DNA from: Bidens hawaiensis
Taxonomy: Eukaryota > Streptophyta > Magnoliopsida > Asterales > Asteraceae
Assembly: GCA_021521415.1 (NCBI GenBank)
Contig: JAIQDT010003577.1
Coordinates: 1-64,000, forward strand
Length of the DNA stretch: 64,000 nucleotides
Direction: 5' to 3'
Made by a program: the position numbers and the translations under genes. Position 1 is the stretch's first letter; each line of letters begins with the position of its first letter. The notes under the pieces were generated by a model. It had not been told where the DNA came from and did no database searches. It was given only the letters and a program-made list of their open reading frames with translations. Below are positions 35,440 through 46,772 of the stretch, piece after piece.

Positions 35440-36309
35440 CTAATCCTTAACGGCCTCAATTTTAGCGGGATCAACATGAATACCTTTGTCGTTTACGATA
35501 TGTTCCAAAAATTGAACTTCCTCGAACCAAAATTCACATTTGGAGAATTTGGCATAGAGTTGTTCATTTCTAAGGAGTTTGAGAATGGAACGCAAATGAT
35601 GTTCATGTTCGGCTTTGGATTTAGAAAAGATAAGGATGTCATCAATAAAGACAATAACGAATTTATCAAGGAATGGTTTGCAAACGCGGTTCATAAGGTC
35701 CATAAATACCGCGGGTGCATTTGTTAACCCGAAGGGCATAACCAAAAATTCGAAATGTCCATATCGAGTACGGAAAGCGGTTTTAGGAATGTCTTCTTCG
35801 CGAATACTCAATTGATGATAACCCGATCGAAGATCAATTTTGGAGAAACAAGTTGAGCCTTGAAGTTGGTCGAATAAGTCGTCGATACGTGGCAATGGAT
35901 AACGATTTTTAAAAGTAAGCTTGTTGAGTTCACGATAATCAATGCACATACGAAACGAACCATCCTTCTTTTTCACGAAGAGAACGGGAGCGCCCCAAGG
36001 AGAAGAGCTTGGAATAATGAAGCCTTTATCGGAAAGTTCTTCGAGTTGGTTTGATAGTTCTTGCATTTCCGACGGGGCTAGACGATAAGGAGCCTTGGCC
36101 ACGGGCATCGCTCCAAGCACAAGATCGATTTGGAATTCAATCGGACGAACGGGAGGAAGACCGGTAACGTCATCGGGAAAGACATCAAGGAAATCACGAA
36201 CAATAGAAATATCTTGGATCTTCCTTTCCTTTTTGTCTTTTGTCACCGAGAGAGCTAGAAACGGGACGTACTTTTGGCGTAAGTACTTTTGCGATTGAGC
36301 ACACGACAT
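35440..36309 (-). pseudogene. pol: gypsy reverse transcriptase
   Basis: Uninterrupted for 289 codons. Motifs in order: [50 protein letters not shown] and the catalytic FIDDILIFS. Copies RNA into DNA in the particle. It would normally be continuous with protease upstream and RNase H downstream. Confidence 0.92.
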
Positions 36310-36321
36310 AAGGTTTAGCCT

Positions 36322-37185
36322 TCATGACGTTGTGTTTCCAAAGACCTTAAGAATTTTACCGTTGACGAGCGGGATGCGAATGAATTTATCAAAACAAACG
36401 ACTTCGGCACGGTGCAAAGATAACCAATCCATGCCTACTATGACATCGAAGCTACCCATTTGCATCGGGATGAGATCGATGGAGAATTTATGCTTAGAAA
36501 GAATAAGAGAACAATCGCGGACGACGGAATTGATGGTAATAGAATTGCCATTGGCGACTTCAACAGAGGATGGTCGGGAAAGCTTAGTTCGAGGCATCGC
36601 AAGTTTTGACTCAAATTTCAAAGAAATAAAACTTCTATCGGCACCGGTATCATATAAAATAGAAGCCAAATGATAGGTCACCAAAAACATACCGTTCACA
36701 ACATCGTTTGCCACTTGAGCTTGATTTGCATTCATCATAAAAGCTCGCCCTTGATTACCATGGTTGACTTGAGGTGCTTGTTGTGGAGGTGGAGGTGGTG
36801 CTTGGATTTCTTGGATGGGTTGGATGAGTGGTGCATTGAGTTGGGGAATTTGGGGTTGATAGGTTTGGACTTGGTAAGTTTGGGTTTGGTAGTAAGGTAC
36901 GTTCATGGTTTGGTTAGCAAAGGTGAGGCGAGGGCAATTGTTGCGGAAATGGTTTGGATCTCCACAATTGTAACAAGCTCGGGGTGGTTGGGGTTGGTTT
37001 GGTGGGTAGGGTGCATATCGGTTTTGGGAATATTGGGGAAAAGTTCTTTGTTGGTTTGGTTGGTTAGGTTGGTTGGGTTGGGTTGGGTTCGTTGGGCGGA
37101 TCGGCAAGTGGTGTTGAGATGGCCAAGTCGGTTGCAAATGGTACATTGGCGACAAGGCGAGTTTGTTGGGTGGTGAAATTGGCAA
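36322..37185 (-). pseudogene. gypsy nucleocapsid knuckle and protease
   Basis: Pro/Asn/Gln-rich start, a CCHC zinc knuckle CYNCGDPNHFRNNC, then an aspartic protease with the DTGADRSFIS active-site motif and GMDWLSLHRA flap region. It lies in a different frame from the upstream gag segment (36903-37532), so there is a frameshift in the low-complexity zone, and a stop separates it from RT. Confidence 0.88.
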
Positions 37186-38123
37186 GCGTTACATAGCGGG
37201 TAAGGACCGGTATAGGGTCTTCGGTTTTGGGGAGCTTGGGTTTGTTGTTGAGGTTGGGTAACGACAAAGTTTCGGTAGTTGTTTTTGGGTTTCTTCTTGT
37301 TGTTGTTGTTGTTGTTGTTATTGTTGTGTCGGGAGGAGTTTGAGTAGTTTATGGCTTGTGGTGCAGGTTCAACCTTGGCTTGCGGTGTGGGCTCGGGCTT
37401 GTCTTTCTCACTTGCTTTCTTGAGGGTTAAGGTACCCGCCTTCACGTGATTTTCCGATAGCCAACCGGCTAACGTGATGGCTTCCTCAAGGTTCGCGGGT
37501 TTGCTACTCATGACCGAGTCCCGGATTTTCATCGGTTAACCCCCAATATATTTGTCAATTTCACGTTCGGGTGGGGTAACCAAGTGAGGTACAAGAACGC
37601 TTAGCTCGTGGAAACGGATCGAGTAAGCGGCGTTATCACCACTTTCTTGTTTTAGGTTCCAAAATTCTTCCTCAAGCTTTTGGAGCTCGTGTTTGGGACA
37701 AAATTTCTTCTTCATAACTGCCTTGAGCTCGGCCCATGGAAGAGCCATGGCCACATCCGTACCTTGGAGGTGCATAACACTACCCCACCATGTTAGGGCG
37801 GTTCCCCTAAACATGCTTGAAGCGAAGTTTGTCTTTTTCGCTTCGGGGCATTCGCTGTGTAAAAACACATTCTCCACAGATTCGAACCATTGCAACATGG
37901 TAGTGGCACAGTTGGTTCCAAAGAATTCGGACGGGTTGGCACTGGTAAATTGTTTAAGCAGGTAGGATGTGGGTTTGGGTTCAATAGGTGCAACAACGGG
38001 TGCGGGTTGGTTTGCTTGTATTTGGGTTATAAGTTCGGGAATCACCGCGGCCATTTTCTTGGCGACGAGAGCGGCCATACGTCGGGTGGAGTCATATCGC
38101 GATTGGCGTCTTAGCGGAGGCAT
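36903..38123 (-). pseudogene. gag: gypsy gag (capsid), one nonsense codon
   Basis: Start at 38123 gives MPPLRRQSRYD. The Retrotrans_gag capsid core is clear: SEFFGTNCATTMLQWFESVE and FRGTALTWWGSVM, then QKLEEEFWNLKQ. TAA at about 37533-37535 breaks it directly after EIDKYIGG; it resumes with VMSSKPANLEEAI and an Asn/Gln/Pro-rich nucleocapsid part with a CxxC..H..C-like knuckle. Confidence 0.9.
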
Positions 38124-38230
38124 GCTAACATTTATAAAGAAAATGGGATAAGTTTTGGATAAAAGGAAATGAATATAAAGGTGTATAAAATAAAATGAGA
38201 TTTCGATTTTTGATTTGTGAATCCTAGAGT

Positions 38231-39084
38231 TAGTATGGAGAAGATGTTAGTGTTAGATAAAATATAGAACTTTGTTTATAGATAACAAAACCGTAAACAA
38301 AACGTAAATGATTTTTTTTTTGAGATAGTTAAGGCTTGAAAATTTGAGATTTTGAGATTTATAGAGTCGGAAGAATCGCGCATGAAATCACCATGACTTG
38401 ATATTCCAACACTAAATAAAAGGTTTTATAAAACACCACGTTGGAGTCCAAACATGTGCACGTAACCACCGCGACTTTTTCATGTTTTAGACTCAAATAA
38501 CAATGATAACACAATAAATCGAGATACAACGTCATGCCAAAACACTAGTCCACGAAATCACCGTAGCCCTATTGATTTAACACCGAAAAATTAGGATGGC
38601 GACCGGAACGCTCGCATTCGACTACTTAAAGAATTAACATTTATAACACGGTTTATGGCCTAGAAAACGAGCATTATAACTCAACCATCCCAGGTAAGTA
38701 AATCACCTTCGATCATTGGAATGTTTTTGTCAAATGGTCATTTTATAATGTCTCGTTTTCTATGATGGCTACAAACCCGATATAAACGCAACCTTTAAGG
38801 GATTTGAAACAACGGGATCCAAGTTAATCTTGTAATCTATAAAACACAATAAAAATCTACTTTTTGCGTTTTAAGGTAAGGATACCTTGGAAATACTATG
38901 AAAGTGTGTGTATGTGAACATTTAGGATATTGGTGAATTTTAAACAAGTTCATAAATAAACATGCGATATGAACAATAAAATAGAGTAAACACGTATGAA
39001 CACACGTATAGGACCCTAAGCATAACAATTCTAGGTCGTTACGTCTAACCACCTATCTTAATTGTCATGGCTCTGATACCAATC
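38231..39084 (-). other. gypsy primer site and 5' leader
   Basis: Non-coding leader between the 5' LTR and gag. Primer site TGGTATCAGAGCC (minus) at 39069-39081. It is duplicated at 30073-30924. Confidence 0.85.
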
Positions 39085-41500
39085 TGTCACACCCCGACCA
39101 AAGGCGGCGGAACATGCCGAGGTGTAACGATTGCCCATAAGCGCATGACACTATTTAAAGCGACAATATTTAACAAACTCATTTCATTTCACAACATCGA
39201 AAATGTCACATAACCAAATATTCATAAGTCAAATACAACAAAATATAGCAAAATATAACAAATCAAATATTGTTCATTTTTGTTAATATCCTAACGGTAT
39301 TTGTATCATTTTCTTCACCGAACTCCATAATCAACCTAGATGCAAACTTGTAACATTTCATAAAATAAAGTTGTCAACACAAAGGTTGGTGAGCAATTTA
39401 TAAGTTTGAACAATAGATATATAGTATGAAAAACCACAAAACTAGTATACAAAATCATAAATAATAGCTATAAACTTGGATAAATTGACAATCGCTAATA
39501 GAATTATGTTAGCGCCACCTAGCTACAAGGGATTGCCAAGTAGTCTAGGATTTAATAGAATATCGTTAATTGCATTACGTTAACGACACCTTGCTACAAG
39601 GGGATGCCAAGTAGTCTAGGATTTATAGATTCCACCAACAGAAAGCGATAAACAAATAGACATATAAGCATAGAACACCAAATCGAGCAATTATTCAAGT
39701 AAAGTATACAACAACGTTTGTGGTTTAAGACTCAAGTATAAAGCATTTGATTTGAATAAGTATGAAATGTCACCCAAAAACAAAAGATAGAAAACGGGGT
39801 ATGAAGTTACTCACGTTCAAGTATAAAACTTGATCGGTAAAAGATGAATAACCGGATGGATGAATTCTAACGAGCAAGGCCTAAATGACAATAAAATCTT
39901 GGATTTAGAATGGTTGTCTTGAAGATCTTTAAATAAAATAATTGTTGCAAAAAGTAAACAATTAAAGTTCAAGGTTTAAAATGTAACTATTTAAGAATTC
40001 ATAATAACAATCCTTTAAAAATGTAAGTTTGCTCGAAACCGGGTTAAAGTATCTAACCTTAATATTTACTTAACCCATGTTAAGTAATAAGGTGGGAAAA
40101 ATGCTAAAATGCAAGTTCCTTTGGTACAAAGATACTAAAACGGGTTTTTAACGAGTGTTCGGGTTGTCGATTCGGGTCTTAACAAATGGTCAAACCCAAA
40201 GTCAACTTTCCAACATATTAATTGTTATGAGATAACTCATTAAAATATACTAACACTTAACCAAGTATGTAGATCTATTGTTTAGAACTAACAACGCACG
40301 TTAAGCGAGTGTTCGGTTTTGTCGGTCCAAACTATGTGATGAGATCAAGTTGGATCCAACAATTCCAAGTACTTAAGAAAATAATTAAAATCAGTTTGTA
40401 AACTATTTTTAAAGAAATATACAAGTCTTGATTGCTAAAAACACACTTGTGTGTCTTAAGCGAGTAAAAGTCGGTATAGTTCGGTTTGGTTCGGTCTCCA
40501 TCTCCCAAATAGTTCATAGATGGTTTCTACATGCCCAAATGTCATAGAACTTGTATATTGGTTTATAAATGAAGAAAACTTAAATTTTACAACTAAAAAG
40601 TTAACTACAAGTCTTTTAAGCAAAAGTTTCGGTTTAGTTCGGTTTCCATCTCCCAACGAGTTCATAGATGGATTCCATATGCTTAATATCAAAGAACTTG
40701 TAAAAATGATTTTTGAAACTCAAATATAGCAATAAACAAGTTTAAACAACTATTTTAACAAAACTAGTAAACAAAAGTTCGGTTTCCGGTTTGGACTAGT
40801 TTCGGTTAAACCGAGGTTAGTCTTATACAACCCCACACCATGGAACTTGTAAATAAGATGAACAAACTAAAAGGGTTAGAAGTTAGTCATAAGTGATATG
40901 TATAATAAGTTATGTGTGTGTGTGTGTGTATATATCAAGAACACGAAGTCCTCCATGAAGCCTTGCCTATTCGAAACTTAACCAACCGGAGTCGGTGAAG
41001 TAACAAATAAAGGAAACAAGGGGTGTGTATTATATATATGTTGTACCACCATATTCAAGTGTTAGTAATATTAGATGAACAAGTTAAAATGAAAGACTAT
41101 AGTTAGTTAACCTTAAGAAATCAAAATAACAAAATGTTGAAGATGAATACTTGGATTTGAGAGAGAATTTGGAGAAGATGAACAACCAAAATGGTGTATG
41201 GAGCCCTGCTTTTATAAGGGTAAGAGTATGTTTCATACAAATAGGTTAAAGATGCATGTGATGGTTGAAATGGTTCAACAAGTTTTTGGTAAATGGCAAT
41301 AATAGTCCACAAAGTTTGGTTTAAGTCATTTTAAGGAGGTTTAAGGACCAAAAAGAATGTTTTCAAGACCCAACAAGTGTAAAACAATATTGTAACATAA
41401 AATCCATCATTTTGATTATATCATAAGCTTTGGTTTACAAAATGGGTAGGTTTACATGATAAACGAATACAAACGAGACCCGAAATTGACGAATGTCACA
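39085..41500 (-). repeat. 5' LTR of gypsy element (2416 bp)
   Basis: Same termini as the 3' LTR. A likely core promoter TATAAAAG on the minus strand lies near 41208-41215. A (GT)n run at about 40914-40928 is longer than in the 3' LTR. The 5 bases after it (ACTAT, 41501-41505) have no direct match at the left end of the compound. Confidence 0.93.
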
Positions 41501-41744
41501 ACTATTATTAAATTCAAGTGGTTATTGCTTTGCTATAGCCACACAATATAGGTCACAATGCTCGCTTACCAAAACCATATTGGCCACATTATTATAAAAT
41601 TCATGTGGCTTAAACATGAATTCATGTGGCTCTATACGTGCAATGGTCACATCAAGTAAATAGTCATGTGGTCATTTTCTACCATTTAGCTACACTTATT
41701 GGAGAGGCTTCTTGATGGCCAACAACTAATGCTAGTATCCTTTA

Positions 41745-42069
41745 GAGCATTCACATCCCATCCCCTATCCCCATCTCTATAATTACACTACAAAACATTA
41801 CATTTCTCTTTCCTGTTTAATTAAATAATACATTTTATACTTTTATCATTACAATTTTCTTTCTCCTCTACTCACAACCAATCCAACAAATATTAAAAAA
41901 TATATAGGGGCAAACAATATACCCCAAATATTTCCCCAAATTTACAAATAAATCACTACATTTCTCTCTCCACCCTATAATTTACACTCACAATCATTCA
42001 AAACTTCATCCTATAATTTACCAATCTCCCTCACATAATTATGAGGGATGGGATGGGATGGGAATGCTC
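41745..42069. mobile_element. Tourist-like (PIF/Harbinger) MITE, 325 bp
   Basis: Ends GAGCATTCACATCCCATC and inverse GAGCATTCCCATCCCATC, flanked by TTA on both sides (41742-41744 and 42070-42072), the target size of PIF/Harbinger. AT-rich, no coding. Confidence 0.8.
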
Positions 42070-42206
42070 TTAGCCACAATTACAATCACATAAGGCCACT
42101 AAAAACTATGTGTATATAGGGAAGATGAAAGATCGAAAATCAGTGTTACCAATTTATTACAAGTTAAAGAAATTGAATAGTCTGTATATTTTGTAAAGAC
42201 TTCTTC

Positions 42207-42344
42207 CTACTTTTGATGTAACAAATCATATCTTCTTTTAGAATCTCTGATAAAATCTCAGTGTTAAATCTTTTTTCATATCGGTAACATAAAAAGCAAT
42301 AATCATTGGTTAACATATAAAGCTAGATACCAACCAACCCTTTA
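42207..42344. repeat. second copy of the 135-bp sequence at 27376-27510
   Basis: Same orientation and close match (CTACTTTTGATGTAAC to ACCCTTTA). No F-box coding sequence lies beside this copy. Confidence 0.85.
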
Positions 42345-42804
42345 ACAGCTGGTTTGTTCATTTTTAAGTTAATTAATAAAAGCTTCCTTTTAACTGTTAA
42401 ATAAACAAAGTTATATTAATGAAACCATTCAACCACTTGTGGTGTTGCAATCAATGAGCAAAACGGGTACCGGTATTAATTTGGTCATGGTATTGAATCG
42501 GTATTAATTTGGTATTGTCACTGTCGAATCAATATCAACTTTTGAGTTTTTCTGTATCGTTATAGTACATGTACGTTCAGAATGATATCGGTATTTTCCG
42601 AATTTTGCAAACAATACTGGTACCAAATATTTTTAATTTTCAAGATCGGTACCGTCTCAAACTCAGATGACGTTGCTAAAAAAATGCAGCCATTCATTTC
42701 TTTTACTAACCAACAAAAAAAACCTTTTATAAACCATCAAACAATATATCAAGACACTAGCCAAGAAGATACGTTTAGAATTTCAATTAAAAAAAAGTCA
42801 GCAA
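42345..42804. other. no gene; GGTACCG-containing segment
   Basis: GGGTACCGG near 42468 and its inverse-type GGTACCG near 42649 hint at a decayed inverted-repeat element, but ends and target duplication are not clear. Confidence 0.3.
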
Positions 42805-43190
42805 AGGGGGTGTTTGAGATTTTTTATTTTTATAAATTTATAAAATAAACTTTTTAAAAAGTTAATAAGATGTTAAGGTGTTTGCAAATTATAAGGTCTT
42901 ATGGATTTTAACTTATGGATAAGGCAAAATAAAAGGGGTTTTGAAAAGTTAAGAATATGTAAATTATTAACTTATTGAGTTTGATTTATCTATTGCACCT
43001 CTCTAACCCTCAAAACCTATTATACTCATTTTAAAAAAAAGAGTGTCTTTTTTAGTTATTTTGGTTTTCCACAACACATAAGCTAATCCAAAACATCTTT
43101 TTAAAAACTTCTTTTAGAAATTTCATAATTAATAAGTCAGTTTAACAAAAAGTTATTTTTCACCTAAATAGGCAATCCCAATCACACCCT
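42805..43190. mobile_element. possible MITE
   Basis: GGGGGTGTTTGAGATT at the left and, inverse at the right, AGGGTGTGATTGGGATTGC resemble the ends of common plant MITEs, with AAGTTATTTT-type inverse text inside. A target duplication could not be fixed. Confidence 0.4.
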
Positions 43191-44695
43191 AAGTGCAATC
43201 CACCCGATAGGTATTTAAAAGACGCCCCCATCCCTTGTGGTGTGATGATAAATATGTTAGTATTACCTAGCAAAGAATAAAATTCACGTCTCATAAGAGG
43301 CAAAAAGAATGAAAAAAGATAACTGTTTAAAAGAAAACGTTTTTAAAAGATAAAACAACTAAGTAAAATCCACTCTATAGAAATTTAAAAATCATCCATT
43401 TTAACTAGTTTGGGTGTGTGCAGTGGGCGGCAAAACCAAACGACAATGGGTCGAAATTTGGAGGGACCCCCCCCCCCCCCCCCGACGATAAGAGGGGAAC
43501 AAAGAGGGGGGATGCGTTTTTGTCGTCGGAAAGGTTTTAAAATAATATTATATTATTCTTTGACCGTTGAATGATCAAAAACTTAAAAAATACAATTTAA
43601 TTTACAAAATTAATATAAATACCAAATAAATTCAATTATTTTCATTATTTCATACACCAACTCAACCTTCAAAAACCATTTTCATCATTTTTATATACCA
43701 ACTCAACCTCCAAAACCCATTTTCACCAAGTTTCTTTACCAAAATGGATTGTGCAAACACTTTTGACATTTTAGAACAACTTACTGAGAATAAAAAGATG
43801 GATCAACTCATGCAAAAGACGACGGGGGAGGAAACTTAGGTCATAAGTGCATTGCGAACCGTAGCAATAAGATAACTTCTACTTCTACTAGTTCTCGCCC
43901 GTGCCGTAGGCAATCATATATCATTCGAGACCGTCTTGATGCAAACGATCATTTGATGAGAGACTACTTCAATGACTCGCTTAGATACGATGACGCTAAG
44001 TTTGAATGCCGTTTTCGGATGTCTAGATGTTTATTTTTGCGCATTGCGGAAGATTTGGAGCGGGGGTATCTGTATTTTAAACAAAACCCGACGCAAGAGG
44101 ATATTTATGATTTACCGCCATCCAAAAGTGTACTTCGGCGCTACACATCCTCACATACGGAAACACGACCGACATCAACGAAAAGTGTTTAAAGATGGCG
44201 GCGAAAACGACGCAAGACACGTTAAAGAATGTTTGGATCGGTAAAATTTAAATTGTTTAAATTAATTATTTTTTAACCTACTTGTTTTAATTAATTGTTT
44301 TAAATTGTTTATATTAATTATTTTTTAACCTTTATGTTTTTAATTTAAATTTCTTTAATCATTTGTTTCTATAAGAACAATACAATTATACGGTGATCGC
44401 CATCTTTGGATTCCAACTTCAACGGCCTACTAGTATATACGATATACACGAAAGCAAACATTCTTTTCCCGCCGTGATCGGAGTATAGATTGCATGCGTT
44501 GGGAGTGAGGAAATTGTCCAACCGCTTGGTGAGGTCAATACACTCGTGGTGACCATGGAGTACCAACGGTTAGGCATCAAGCCATTTGTTTACACGACCT
44601 TTGGGTTTGGTCGACCTACTTTGGCTCTGTCGGGTACAACAAAGACATAAAAGTTCTCAACTTGTCGCACGTGCTAGAGTATTACATCAGCCGTA

Positions 44696-45841
44696 TGCAA
44701 CATCCGGCCCCTCGCACCACCAATATTGTTCGCTATGCCCACGAAGATCTCACGGATTTGTTTTTGGTTGCCTAGGTGGAGACTTCCCAGGAGTTCACCC
44801 ATCCTGCTACCACTTCCAGCTGAGCACGCTTAACTGTGGAGCTCTCATCTCGTCCACTATCGTTAAGCCCAAAACGCGTTGGTGATTTAAAAGACGGGAC
44901 ATTTACTTATGAACCAAGGATCTCTCTTGTACACGGCCGATGTGGAATTTGCCTAGGATGTTACAAACACCCCCCTTTGGACTCATCGTCCTCGATGAGG
45001 TTTGCCCCACCATCCAATCCAGGATGTGGGATTCGCATAAGATGTACCTCGCGACACCCTCGGGGGCTCACCGTCTCTAATGAGGTTTGTCCTACCATCC
45101 CGAACGGCACAAGAGTGGCTCTGATACCACTTGTAACATCTGGCCCCTCGCACTACCAATATTGTCCGCTATGTTCACGGAGAGCTCACAGATTTGTTTT
45201 TGGTTGCCCAGGTGGTGACTTCCCAGGAGGTCACCCATCCTGCTCCTACTTTCAGCTGAGCACGCTTAACTGTGGAGCTCTCCTCTCGTCCACTGCCGTG
45301 AAGCCCAAAACGTGTTGGTGATTTAAGAGGTGTGGCATTTACTTATGAACCAACGATCTCTCTTGTCCACAACCGATGTGGGATCTGCCTAGGATGTTAC
45401 AAACACCCCCCCCTGTTGGACTCATCGTCCTCGATGAGGATTGCCCCACCATCAAATCCAGGATGTGGGATTCGCCTAAGATGTACCTCGCGACACCCTA
45501 GGGGGCTCACCGTCTCTAATGAGGTTTGCCCCTACCATCCCGAACGGCACAAGAGTGGATCTGATACCATTTGTAACATCCGGCCCCTCGCACCACCAAT
45601 ATTGTCCGCTATGTCCACTGAGAGCTCACATATTTGTTTTTGGTTGCCCAGGTAGAGACTTCTCAAGAGGTCACCCATCTTGCTACTACTCTCATCTGAG
45701 CACGCTTAACTGTGGATCTCTCCTCTCGTCCACTACCGTTAAGCCCAAAACGCGTTGGTGATTTAAGAAGCGGGGCATTTACTTATGAACCAATGATCTT
45801 TCTTGTCCACAACTGATGAGGGATCTGCCTAGGATGTTACA
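44696..45841 (-). mobile_element. tandem Cassandra TRIM: three LTRs and two internal segments
   Basis: Three LTRs of exactly 270 bp each (44696-44965, 45132-45401, 45572-45841) alternate with two internal segments of 166 and 170 bp. Each LTR begins TG.AACATC and ends GATGTTACA on the plus strand. Each internal segment ends with a Met-tRNA primer site (minus TGGTATCAGAGCC-like) next to an LTR, so the element reads on the minus strand. The LTRs contain 5S rRNA-like sequence, which defines Cassandra. The 5-base flanks CCGTA (44691-44695) and CTGTA (45842-45846) match at 4 of 5. No protein is coded. Confidence 0.9.
44781..44836 (-). other. 5S rRNA-like promoter region in Cassandra LTR 1
   Basis: On the minus strand it has GTTAAGCGTGCTC, then AGGATGGGTGAACTCCTGGG and AAGTC, which are the A-box/IE and C-box parts of plant 5S rRNA with a few changes. 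Equivalent blocks are at about 45217-45270 and 45657-45710 in LTRs 2 and 3. It is a retroelement part, not a functional 5S gene. Confidence 0.88.
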
Positions 45842-46772
45842 CTGTAGCATACCAGTCTTATCGTTTTATGCCAACGGTACAAACTACCATCACAGACATT
45901 ATCCGGGAGATGGGATATATCCGGTATACTCGTTCATATTCAAAACGTTTCAAGACTCGGTCGAAGAAAAAAGGAGAAGATTATAAGAATAAGCAAGATT
46001 TCACGCGAAAGGATATCGAGAGGTGTTTAAGGGTTCTAAAAAACGTTGGCATTATGTGAAAAACCCATGTAGTGTATGAGAGATGGAAAAATGAGCGATG
46101 CCATGTATACGTGTATCATATTACGTAATATAATTTTAGAAGACAATAGCAGAGCAATATGCAAACACTATATACCAGGGAGCGTTCCAGAACAATTTCA
46201 TGAACCAACAGAACAACAACGAACACGAAACAATCACGAGCTCACATCAAGTGAAACACATAATCAACTTAAGGTGGATTTGGTTCAACACGTTTGGTAT
46301 CATCGTCCCGTTGAACACGAATACGAAGACGAGGATGAGGACGAACACGAGTCTTAAATTAGTATATTTATATGTATTTTTTTTTAATTTTTTAGTGTGT
46401 TCTATTTTTTCAATGTATTTTTATTTTATTTAATTAATTTAATGATTTTTTTATAAATTAATGGGTTTTATTTGTTTAATTTAATTATAAAAAGAAAATT
46501 AAAAAAAGATGACGTGACGATAAAAGGGCTACAACACCATCACACCCCTAAAACAAAACCATCCCTTTATTGATTGGATACCACATGTTACAAATCGCCT
46601 CATTTTGTACCTCATCCACTACACAGCCTTTTGTTTCATCTTCTCAATAAAAAAAGATTATTATTTACCCTTTTATAATAAGCCATTTAAAAGTAATTGT
46701 ATCTTTATAAGACCATGTGTAGTGGATAGAGTCCTATGCATCATTTGGTGTCACGTCACCATAGGGGTTTTA

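Larger units (their letters stand above)
30073..41500 (-). mobile_element. Ty3/gypsy chromovirus (Tekay/Del-like) with an extra 5' leader copy
   Basis: Reading on the minus strand: 5' LTR 41500-39085, primer site and leader, gag, protease, RT, RNase H, integrase with chromodomain-like tail, 3' LTR 33345-30925, and then a second copy of primer site plus leader (30924-30073). The two LTRs are nearly identical, so the insertion is young, yet the coding part carries several stops. The extra leader beyond the 3' LTR is not part of a normal element. Confidence 0.9.
43744..46357 (+). pseudogene. PIF/Harbinger (ALP1/HARBI1-like) transposase remnant
   Basis: A DDE nuclease family that moves PIF/Harbinger elements. 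Visible pieces: a start region MDCANTFDILEQL (43744) ending at a TAG; LMRDYFNDSLRYDDAKFECR with FRMSRCLFLRIAEDLE (43953-44085); a decayed middle with D-CMRWEWGNCPTAW- and HDLWVWSTYFGSVG-like text (about 44490-44680); then, after the Cassandra insertion, KQDFTRKDIERCLRVLKNVG (45990-46050) and a C-terminal part (MYTCIILRN, THNQLKVDLVQHVW) ending in a Glu/Asp-rich tail at 46357. Several frameshifts, stops and deletions. Not functional. Confidence 0.8.
43412..46628 (+). mobile_element. decayed PIF/Harbinger transposon D, carrying a Cassandra insertion
   Basis: Left end GGGTGTGTGCAGTGGGCGG and inverse right end GGCTGTGTAGTGGATGAGG are alike, and TTT flanks both. The transposase remnant lies inside (43744-46357). 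A C17 run is at 43467-43483. Nested at 44696-45841 is a tandem Cassandra TRIM. End assignment is less certain than the coding evidence. Confidence 0.6.

Noticed and set aside
42440..42690. MITE with GGTACCG ends
   Set aside because: End similarity is weak and no target duplication could be identified.
43467..43483. The C17 run as a functional signal
   Set aside because: Simple homopolymer near a transposon end, likely slippage or assembly noise.
44781..44836. A 5S rRNA gene
   Set aside because: Only the 3' half of 5S is present, with changes, and it recurs inside three LTRs of a Cassandra TRIM.
44586..45761. Several repeated plus-strand proteins with SGPSHHQYC text
   Set aside because: They are chance frames through the three near-identical Cassandra LTRs.
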